From Paragordius varius (lineage: Eukaryota > Nematomorpha): 64,000 bases of DNA. The position numbers and the translations under genes were made by a program. Below are positions 1 to 8,091 of the stretch, in pieces. Within the stretch, counting starts at the first letter, position 1. The number at the start of each line of letters is the position of its first letter. The stretch covers positions 620,001 to 684,000 of the forward strand of contig OZ176054.1 in the NCBI GenBank assembly GCA_964247055.1, read 5' to 3'. A model generated the notes under the pieces. The model saw only the letters and a program-made list of their open reading frames with translations. It made no database searches and was not told where the DNA came from.

Positions 1-111
1 TCACCGGTGACCTATATCCGATTTTTAAGGACAAAGTTTAACTTGAGTATTGATGCGACTGGTTTAATACCATAATTTTTAAAGGATCGTTGTAAAAATC
101 GGATATGAAAG

Positions 112-124
112 AGTTTGTCAAACT
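112..124. repeat. 13 bp dyad AGTTTG-T-CAAACT (one example)
   Basis: AGTTTG and CAAACT are exact reverse complements around one central base. The element sits six bases after the inverted-repeat right arm in nearly every monomer. Variants change it in both directions: gtttgtaaaac (8.7-9.7 kb and 16.7-17.7 kb) breaks one pair, agttagtcaaac (near 1914) breaks another, and gtttgccaaac only changes the central base. A dyad of this kind could be a site for a dimeric DNA-binding protein, but no known site was recognised. Confidence 0.8.
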
Positions 125-177
125 ATCTCTATATTTTGATGTAGTCTTACTAAGAGAATGTATAAAAATAGTTTTGT

Positions 178-187
178 TCACCGGTGA
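178..187. repeat. Perfect 10 bp palindrome TCACCGGTGA (one example)
   Basis: TCACCGGTGA reads the same on both strands and opens almost every monomer. It overlaps GGTGACC, so nearly every unit has both an AgeI-type site (ACCGGT) and a BstEII-type site (GGTNACC). This is the most GC-rich and one of the least variable parts of the monomer. Exceptions seen: ttaccggtga (1979, 30387 and 30928 regions), cactggtga (7370 region), caccgatga (7725 region), tgaccggtga at the start of several I and I2 units, cagcggtga (30576 region), caccggcga (62340 region), a 3 bp loss near 40325, and complete loss in four monomers near 48952, 50916, 55029 and 56993. Confidence 0.9.
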
Positions 188-224
188 CCAATATCCGATT
201 TTTAAGGACAAAGTTTAACTTTTG

Positions 225-248
225 TATTGATGCGATTTATTGATGCGA
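225..248 (+). repeat. Intact 11 bp internal tandem duplication in the middle block
   Basis: TATTGATGCGA at 225-235 is repeated exactly at 238-248, separated by tt, adding 13 bp to the monomer. A second, slightly decayed copy (ttgaagcga) lies near 785-792. Elsewhere the second copy reads ttgatacga, which defines the I, I2 and J monomers spread through the array. The unit at 178-368 therefore looks like the ancestral state of a change that later spread widely. Confidence 0.8.
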
Positions 249-350
249 CTGGTTTAATACCATAATTTTTAAAGTATCGTTGTAAAAATCGGATATGAAA
301 GAGTTTGTCAAACTATCTCTATATTTTGATGTAGTCTTACTAAGAGAATG

Positions 351-359
351 TATAAAAAA
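351..359 (+). promoter_or_regulatory. TATA-like stretch TATAAAAAA (one example per monomer)
   Basis: Almost every monomer carries tgtataaaaaat about 10-18 bp before the next palindrome; gctaag monomers often have atataaaaaa instead, and some carry gtagtaaaaa, which lacks TATA. The string resembles a eukaryotic TATA box, but in 71% A+T DNA such a match is weak evidence. No initiator or other promoter element was recognised, so promoter activity is speculative. Confidence 0.2.
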
Positions 360-544
360 TAGTTTTGTTCACCGGTGACCAATATCCGATTTTTAAGGAC
401 AAAGTTTAACTTGAGTATTGATGCGACTAGTTTAATACTTTAATTTTTAAAGTATCGTTGTAAAAATCGGATATGAAAGAGTTTGTCAAACTATCTCTAT
501 ATTTTGATGTAGTCTTGCTAAGAATGTATAAAAAATAGTTTTGT

Positions 545-722
545 TCACCGGTGACCAATATCCGATTTTTAAGGACAAAGTTTAACTTGAGTATTGATGC
601 GACTGGTTTAATACCATAATTTTTAAAGTATCATTGTAAAAATCGGATATGAAAGAGTTTGTCAAACTATCTCTATATTTTGATGTAGTCTTACTAAGAG
701 AATGTATAAAAAATAGTTTTGT
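545..722 (+). repeat. Representative 178 bp monomer (G type)
   Basis: This is a near-consensus monomer. In order it holds the palindrome TCACCGGTGA, an overlapping GGTGACC, the inverted-repeat left arm, the middle block gcgactggtttaataccat, an AT-rich segment, the inverted-repeat right arm, the dyad agtttgtcaaact, and tataaaaaat before the next unit. It differs from consensus at one visible base (gtatcattg for gtatcgttg). The start is a convention: the palindrome was chosen because it is the most conserved GC-rich landmark. The true register of amplification is unknown. Confidence 0.9.
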
Positions 723-1100
723 TCACCGGTGACCAATATCCGATTTTTAAGGACAAAGTTTAACTTGAGTATTGATGCGATTTATTGAAGCGACTGGTAA
801 TACCATAATTTTTAAAGTATCGTTGTAAAAATCGGATATGAAATAGTTTGTCAAACTATCTCTATATTTTGATGTAGTCTTACTAAGAGAATGTATAAAA
901 AATAGTTTTGTTCACCGGTGACCAATATCCGATTTTTAAGGACAAAGTTTAACTTGAGTATTGATGCAGCTAGTTTAATACATTAATTTTTAAAGTATCG
1001 TTGTAAAAATCGGATATGAAAGAGTTTGTCAAACTATCTCTATATTTTGATGTAGTCTTGCTAAGAATGTATAAAAAATAGTTTTGTTCACCGGTGACCA

Positions 1101-1193
1101 ATATCCGATTTTTAAGGACAAAGTTTAACTTGAGTATTGGTGCGACTGGTTTAATACCATAATTTTTAAAGTATCGTTGTAAAAATCGGATAT
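1101..1193. repeat. 14 bp inverted repeat inside the monomer (one example of ~350)
   Basis: The left arm atatccgattttta at 1101-1114 is the exact reverse complement of the right arm taaaaatcggatat at 1180-1193, with 66 bp between. Nearly every monomer carries the same pair, so arms alternate along the array with spacings of about 65 and 85 bp. The arms could form a stem-loop in single-stranded DNA or RNA, or a cruciform in supercoiled DNA. The commonest left-arm variant (tattcg for tatccg) still pairs with the right arm as a G-U wobble if the plus strand is transcribed. In D-type monomers the right arm is shortened to about 11 pairing bases. A functional role is not shown. Confidence 0.85.
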
Positions 1194-2062
1194 GGAAGAG
1201 TTTGTCAAACTATCTCTATATTTTGATGTAGTCTTACTAAGAGAATGTATAAAAAATAGTTTTGTTCACCGGTGACCAATATCCGATTTTTAAGGACAAA
1301 GTTTAACTTGAGTATTGATGCGACTGGTTTAATACCATAATTTTTAAAGTATCGTTGTAAAAATCGGATAGGAAAGAGTTTGTCAAACTATCTCTATATT
1401 TTGATGTAGTCTTACTAAGAGAATGTATATAAAATAATTTTGTTCACCGGTGACCAATATCCGATTTTTAAGGACAAAGTTTAACTTGAGTATTGATGCG
1501 ACTGGTTTAATACCATAATTTTTAAAGTATCGTTGAAATCGGATATGAAAGAGTTTGTCAAACTATCTCTATATTTTTATGTAGTCTTACTAAGAGAATG
1601 TATAAAAAATAATTTTGTTCACCGGTGACCAATATCCGATTTTTAAGGACAAAGTTTAACTTGAGTATTGATGCGACTAGTTTAATAATACATTAATTTT
1701 TAAAGTATCGTTGTAAAAATCGGATATGAAAGAGTTTGTCAAACTATCTCTATATTTTGATGTAGTTCTTACTAAGAGAATGTATAAAAAATAGTTTTGT
1801 TCACCGGTGACCAATATCCGATTTTTAAAGACAAAGTTTAACTTGAGTATTGATGCGACTGGTTTAATACCATAATTTTTAAAGTATCGTTGTAAAAATC
1901 GGATATGAAAAAGTTAGTCAAACTATCTCTATATTTTGATGTAGTCTTACTAAGAGAATGTATAAAAAATTATTTTGTTTACCGGTGACCAATATCCGAT
2001 TTTTAAGGACAAAGTTTAACTTGAGTATTGATGCCACTGGTTTAATACCATAATTTTTAAAG

Positions 2063-2079
2063 TTTCGTTGAAATCGGAT
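2063..2079 (+). other. CENP-B-box-like 17-mer, 8 of 9 core bases
   Basis: The 17 bases tttcgttgaaatcggat fit the CENP-B box pattern NTTCGNNNNANNCGGGN at eight of the nine defined positions; only the last G of CGGG is A. The match needs two variants together: the D-type 3 bp deletion, which sets the spacing between ttcg and cgg, and gtttcg in place of gtatcg. CENP-B is the mammalian alpha-satellite binding protein related to pogo transposases. Whether this genome encodes such a protein is unknown, and chance similarity is possible. Confidence 0.35.
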
Positions 2080-2775
2080 ATGAAAGAGTTTGTCAAACTA
2101 TCTCTATATTTTGATGTAGTCTTACTAAGAGAATGTATAAAAAATAATTTTGTTCACCGGTGACCAATATCCGATTTTTAAGGACAAAGTTTAACTTGAG
2201 TATTGATGCTACTAGTTTAATACATTAATTTTTTAAGTATCGTTGTAAAAATCGGATATGAAAGAGTTTGTCAAACTATCTCTATATTTTGATGTAGTCT
2301 TACTAAGAGAATGTATAAAAAATAGTTTTGTTCACCGGTGACCAATATCCGATTTTTAAGGACAATGTTTAGCTTGAGTATTGATGCGACTAGTTTTATA
2401 CATTAATTTTTAAAGTATCGTTGTAAAAATCGGATATGAAAGAGTTTGTCAAACTATTTCTGTATTTTTATGTAGTCTTACTAAGAGAATGTATAAAAAA
2501 TAATTTTGTTCACCGGTGACCAATATTCGATTTTTAAGGACAAAGTTTAACTTGAGTATTGATGCGACTAGTTTAATAATACATTAATTTTTAAAGTATC
2601 GTTGTAAAAATCGGATATGAAAGAGTTTGTCAAACTATCTCTATATTTTGATGTAGTTCTTACTAAGAGAATGTATAAAAAATAGTTTTGTTCACCGGTG
2701 ACCAATATCCGATTTTTAAAGACAAAGTTTAACTTGAGTATTGATGCCACTGGTTTAATACCATAATTTTTAAAG

Positions 2776-2792
2776 TTTCGTTGAAATCGGAT
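2776..2792 (+). other. CENP-B-box-like 17-mer, second copy
   Basis: The same 17-mer as at 2063 lies in the chimeric unit at 2692, one copy of the duplicated module. It is not an independent origin of the motif. Confidence 0.35.
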
Positions 2793-3331
2793 ATGAAAGA
2801 GTTTGTCAAACTATCTCTATATTTTGATGTAGTCTTACTAAGAGAATGTATAAAAAATAATTTTGTTCACCGGTGACCAATATCCGATTTTTAAGGACAA
2901 AGTTTAACTTGAGTATTGATGCTACTAGTTTAATACATTAATTTTTTAAGTATCGTTGTAAAAATCGGATATGAAAGAGTTTGTCAAACTATCTCTATAT
3001 TTTGATGTAGTCTTACTAAGAGAATGTATAAAAAATAGTTTTGTTCACCGGTGACCAATATCCGATTTTTAAGGACAATGTTTAGCTTGAGTATTGATGC
3101 GACTAGTTTTATACATTAATTTTTAAAGTATCGTTGTAAAAATCGGATATGAAAGAGTTTGTCAAACTATTTCTGTATTTTTATGTAGTCTTACTAAGAG
3201 AATGTATAAAAAATAATTTTGTTCACCGGTGACCAATATTCGATTTTTAAGGACAAAGTTTAACTTGAGTATTGATGCGACTAGTTTTATACATTAATCT
3301 TTAAAGTATCGTTGTAAAAATCGGATATGAA

Positions 3332-3348
3332 ATAGTTTGCCAAACTAT
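3332..3348. repeat. Extended 17 bp dyad, 8 bp arms
   Basis: In this T-type monomer the dyad is ATAGTTTG-C-CAAACTAT, 8 bp arms instead of 6. Two linked changes produce it: gaaagag becomes gaaatag, lengthening the arm, and the central T becomes C. The same pair appears near 4408, 4948 and 5846. Later gccaaac monomers (from about 25,050) keep the C centre but return to gaaagag, so their arms are again 6 bp. Confidence 0.75.
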
Positions 3349-3851
3349 CTTTATATTTTGAGGTAGTCCTACTAAGAGAATGTATAAAAAATAATTTTGT
3401 TCACCGGTGACCAATATCCGATTTTTAAGGACAAAGTTTAACTTGAGTATTGATGCGATTTATTGATACGACTTTTTATACATTAATTTTTAAAGTATCG
3501 TTGTAAAAATCGGATATGAAAGAGTTTGTCAAACTATCTCTATATTTTGATGTAGTCTTGCTAAGAGAATATATAAAAAATAATTTTATTCACCGGTGAC
3601 CAATATCCGATTTTTAAGGACAAAGTTTATTTTGAGTATTGATGCGACTAGTTTAATACATTAATTTTTTAAGTATCGTTGTAAAAATCGGATATGAAAG
3701 AGTTTGTCAAACTATCTCTATATTTTGATGTAGTCTTACTAAGAGAATGTATAAAAAATAGTTTTGTTCACCGGTGACCAATATCCGATTTTTAAGGACA
3801 AAGTTTAACTTGAGTATTGATGCGACTGGTTTAATACCATAATTTTTAAAG

Positions 3852-3868
3852 TTTCGTTGAAATCGGAT
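3852..3868 (+). other. CENP-B-box-like 17-mer, third copy
   Basis: The same 17-mer occurs in the D unit at 3768, which otherwise has gatgcgactgg rather than gatgccactgg. Most other D units in the window read tatcgttgaaatcggat, which matches seven of nine core bases. Confidence 0.35.
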
Positions 3869-3942
3869 ATGAAAGAGTTTGTCAAACTATCTCTATATTT
3901 TGATGTAGTCTTACTAAGAGAATGTATAAAAAATAATTTTGT

Positions 3943-5008
3943 TCACCGGTGACCAATATCCGATTTTTAAGGACAAAGTTTAACTTGAGTATTGATGCTA
4001 CTAGTTTAATACATTAATTTTTTAAGTATCGTTGTAAAAATCGGATATGAAAGAGTTTGTCAAACTATCTCTATATTTTGATGTAGTCTTACTAAGAGAA
4101 TGTATAAAAAATAGTTTTGTTCACCGGTGACCAATATCCGATTTTTAAGGACAATGTTTAGCTTGAGTATTGATGCGACTAGTTTTATACATTAATTTTT
4201 AAGTATCGTTGTAAAAATCGGATATGAAAGAGTTTGTCAAACTATTTCTATATTTTTATGTAGTCTTACTAAGAGAATGTATAAAAAATAATTTTGTTCA
4301 CCGGTGACCAATATTCGATTTTTAAGGACAAAGTTTAACTTGAGTATTGATGCGACTAGTTTTATACATTAATTTTTAAAGTATCGTTGTAAAAATCGGA
4401 TATGAAATAGTTTGCCAAACTATCTTTATATTTTGAGGTAGTCCTACTAAGAGAATGTATAAAAAATAATTTTGTTCACCGGTGACCAATATCCGATTTT
4501 TAAGGACAAAGTTTAACTTGAGTATTGATGCTACTAGTTTAATACATTAATTTTTTAAGTATCGTTGTAAAAATCGGATATGAAAGAGTTTGTCAAACTA
4601 TCTCTATATTTTGATGTAGTCTTACTAAGAGAATGTATAAAAAATAGTTTTGTTCACCGGTGACCAATATCCGATTTTTAAGGACAATGTTTAGCTTGAG
4701 TATTGATGCGACTAGTTTTATACATTAATTTTTAAGTATCGTTGTAAAAATCGGATATGAAAGAGTTTGTCAAACTATTTCTATATTTTTATGTAGTCTT
4801 ACTAAGAGAATGTATAAAAAATAATTTTGTTCACCGGTGACCAATATTCGATTTTTAAGGACAAAGTTTAACTTGAGTATTGATGCGACTAGTTTTATAC
4901 ATTAATTTTTAAAGTATCGTTGTAAAAATCGGATATGAAATAGTTTGCCAAACTATCTTTATATTTTGAGGTAGTCCTACTAAGAGAATGTATAAAAAAT
5001 AATTTTGT
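3943..5008. repeat. Two tandem copies of a 533 bp trimer HOR
   Basis: Units at 3943 (gatgctactag), 4121 (gacaatgtttagc) and 4298 (tattcg, T type, gaaatag..gccaaac) are followed by the same three at 4476, 4654 and 4831. The period is exactly 533 bp (3943, 4476, 5009). The first two members also occur at 2154/2332 and 2867/3045, so the trimer was built from an older pair. Confidence 0.85.
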
Positions 5009-8000
5009 TCACCGGTGACCAATATCCGATTTTTAAGGACAAAGTTTAACTTGAGTATTGATGCGATTTATTGATACGACTTTTTATACATTAATTTTTA
5101 AAGTATCGTTGTAAAAATCGGATATAAAAGAGTTTGTCAAACTATCTCTATATTTTGATGTAGTCTTGCTAAGAGAATGTATAAAAAATAGTTTTGTTCA
5201 CCGGTGACCAATATCCGATTTTTAAGGACAAAGTTTATTTTGAGTATTGATGCGACTAGTTTAATACATTAATTTTTAAAGTATCGTTGTAAAAATCGGA
5301 TATGAAAGAGTTTGTCAAACTATTTCTATATTTTGATGTAGTCTTACTAAGAGAATGTATAAAAAATAATTTTGTTCACCGGTGACCAATATTCGATTTT
5401 TAAGGACAAAGTTTAACTTGAGTATTGATGCGACTAGTTTAACACATTAATTTTTTAAGTATCGTTGTAAAAATCGGATATGAAAGAGTTTGTCAAACTA
5501 TCTCTATATTTTGATGTAGTCTTACTAAGAGAATGTATAAAAAATAGTTTTGTTCACCGGTGACCAATATCCGATTTTTAAGGACAAAGTTTAACTTGAG
5601 TATTGATGCGACTGGTTTAATACCATAATTTTTAAAGTATCGTTGTAAAAATCGGATATGAAAAAGTTTGTCAAACTATTTCTATATTTTTATGTAGTCT
5701 TACTAAGAGAATGTATAAAAAATAATTTTGTTCACCGGTGACCAATATTCGATTTTTAAGGACAAAGTTTAACTTGAGTATTGATGCGACTAGTTTTATA
5801 CATTAATTTTTAAAGTATCGTTGTAAAAATTGGATATGAAATAGTTTGCCAAACTATCTTTATATTTTGAGGTAGTCCTACTAAGAGAATGTATAAAAAA
5901 TAATTTTGTTCACCGGTGACCAATATCCGATTTTTAAGGACAAAGTTTAACTTGAGTATTGATGCGATTTATTGATACGACTATTTATACATTAATTTTT
6001 AGTGTATCGTTGTAAAAATCGGATATGAAAGAGTTTGTCAAACTATCTCTATATTTTAATGTAGTCTTGCTAAGAGAATATATAAAAAATAATTTTGTTC
6101 ACCGGTGACCAATATCCGATTTTTAAGGACAAAGTTTAATTTGAGTATTAATGCGACTAGTTTAATACCATAATTTTTAAAGTATCGTTGTAAAAATCGG
6201 ATATGAAAGAGTTTGTCAAACTATCTCTATATTTTGATGTAGTCTTACTAAGAGAATGTATAAAAAATAATTTTGTTCACCGGTGACCAATATCCGATTA
6301 TTAAGGACAAAGTTTAACTTGAGTATTGATGCGACTAGTTTAACACATTAATTTTTTAAGTATCGTTGTAAAAATCGGATATGAAAGAGTTTGTCAAACT
6401 ATCTCTATATTTTGATTAACTTACTAAGAGAATGTATAAAAAATAATTTTGTTCACCGGTGACCAATATCCGATTTTTAAGGACAAAGTTTAACTTGAGT
6501 ATTGATGCGATTTATTTATACGACTAGTTTTATACATTAATTTTTAAAGTATCGTTGTAAAAATCGGATATGAAAGAGTTTGTCAAACTATCTCTATATT
6601 TTAATGTAGTCTTGCTAAGAGAATATATAAAAAATAATTTTGTTCACCGGTGACCAATATCCGATTTTTAAGGACAAAGTTTAATTTGAGTATTAATGCG
6701 ACTAGTTTAATACCATAATTTTTAAAGTATCGTTGTAAAAATCGGATATGAAAGAGTTTGTCAAACTATCTCTATATTTTGATGTAGTCTTACTAAGAGA
6801 ATGTTTAAAAAATAATTTTGTTCACCGGTGACCAATATCCGATTTTTAAGGACAAAGTTTAACTTGAGTATTGATGCGACTGGTTTAATACCATAATTTT
6901 TAAAGTATCGTTGTAAAAATCGGATATGAAAGAGTTTGTAAAACTATCTCTATATTTTGATGTAGTCTTACTAAGAGAATGTATAAAAAATTATTTTGTT
7001 CACCGGTGACCAATATCCGATTTTTAAGGACAAAGTTTAACTTGAGTATTGATGCGACTTATTGATACGACTAGTTTTATATATTAATTTATAAAGTATC
7101 GTTGTAAAAATCGAATATGAAAGAGTTTGTCAAACTATCTCTATATTTTGATGTAGTCTTGCTAAGAGAATGTATAAAAAATAATTTTGTTCACCGGTGA
7201 CCAATATCCGATTTTTAAGGACAAAGTTTAACTTGAGTATTGATGCGACTAGTTTAATACATTAATATTTAAAGTATCGTTGTAAAAATCGGATATGAAA
7301 GAGTTTGTCAAACTATCTCTATATTTTGATGTAGTCTTACTAAGAGAATGTATAAAAAATAGTTTTGTTCACTGGTGACCAATATCCGATTTTTAAGGAC
7401 AAAGTTTAACTTGAGTATTGATGCGACTGGTTTAGTACCATAATTTTTAAAGTATTGTTGTAAAAATCGGATATGAAAGAGTTTGTCAAACTATCTCTAT
7501 ATTTTGATGTAGTCTTACTAAGAGAATGTATATAATAATTTTGTTCACCGGTGACCAATATCCGATTTTTAAGGACAAAGTTTAACTTGAGTATTGATGC
7601 GACTGGTTTAATACATTAATTTTTAAAGTATCGTTGTAAAAATCGGATATGAAAGACTTTGTCAAACTATCTCTATATTTTGATGTAGTCTTATTAAGAG
7701 AATGTATAAAAAATAGTTTGGTTCACCGATGACCAATATCCGATTTTTAAGGACAAAGTTTAACTTGAGTATTGATGCGACTTATTGATACGACTAGTTT
7801 TATATATTAATTTATAAAGTATCGTTGTAAAAATCGGATATGAAAGAGTTTGTCAAACTATCTCTATATTTTGATGTAGTCTTGCTAAGACAATGTATAA
7901 AAAATAGTTTTGTTCACCGGTGACCAATATCCGATTTTAAAGGACAAAGTTTAACTTGAGTATTGATGCGACTGGTTTAATACATTAATTTTTAAAGTAT

Positions 8001-8091
8001 CGTTGTAAAAATCGGATATGAAAGAGTTTGTCAAACTATCTCTATATTTTGATGTAGTCTTACTAAGAGAATGTATAAAAAATAGTTTTGT
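5009..8091. repeat. Mixed monomer zone without a long regular HOR
   Basis: This stretch mixes I2, A, N, G, T, I and J units. One short repeat is clear: units with gagtattaatgcg near 6146 and 6691 lie 545 bp apart and are preceded by similar I-type units. The J type (gacttattgatacgact with ttatatatt) first appears near 7058 and again near 7790. Single variants include gattaacttac for gatgtagtcttac (near 6414), cactggtga (7370) and caccgatga (7725). No gene or foreign DNA was seen. Confidence 0.7.

Larger units (their letters stand above)
1..1978. repeat. Left domain: monomers 1-11, mostly G and A types
   Basis: Units start near 1, 178, 369, 545, 723, 912, 1088, 1266, 1444, 1619 and 1801. They alternate G-type units (1, 545, 1088, 1266, 1444, 1801) with A-like units (369, 912, 1619) and two units with the 13 bp duplication (178, 723). 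The units at 369 and 912 share gctaagaatg, a 3 bp shorter end. Units at 1, 178 and 369 closely match those at 545, 723 and 912, suggesting a loose trimer of about 545 bp. No gene or unique DNA is present. Confidence 0.8.
1979..3942. repeat. Rearranged block with two copies of a D/A/T module
   Basis: Three consecutive units at 1979, 2154 and 2332 are marked by gatgccactgg with gtttcgttgaaatcgg, by gatgctactag, and by gacaatgtttagc. They recur in the same order at 2692, 2867 and 3045. The unit at 2510 resembles that at 1619 (gtttaataata, gtagttctt). The unit at 2692 begins like 1801 (tttttaaagac) but continues like 1979, so it is a chimera. Units at 3223 (T, gaaatag..gccaaac), 3401 (I2), 3590 (A) and 3768 (D) follow. 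The pattern indicates unequal exchange within the block. Confidence 0.75.

Noticed and set aside
176-190. Nuclear-receptor or ecdysone-response type site at ttcaccggtgacc
   Set aside because: GGTGA-like half-sites are present but point outward with no spacer, unlike the inverted AGGTCA-N-TGACCT arrangement.
178-193. tRNA-type B box around gttcaccgg
   Set aside because: GTTC is present, but the following bases do not fit the GGTTCRANNCC pattern, and there is no A box or cloverleaf nearby.
2390-2410. Yeast-type replication origin consensus in agttttatacatt
   Set aside because: It fits only about nine of eleven positions, which is expected by chance in 71% A+T DNA.
2568-2750. 60-residue open frame on the minus strand
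   Set aside because: It starts at a GTG, runs across one monomer boundary and is open only because two unit variants (gtagttctt and gatgccac) shift or remove local stops. It has no domain, no composition unlike the satellite and no neighbours. It is satellite read in frame, not a gene.
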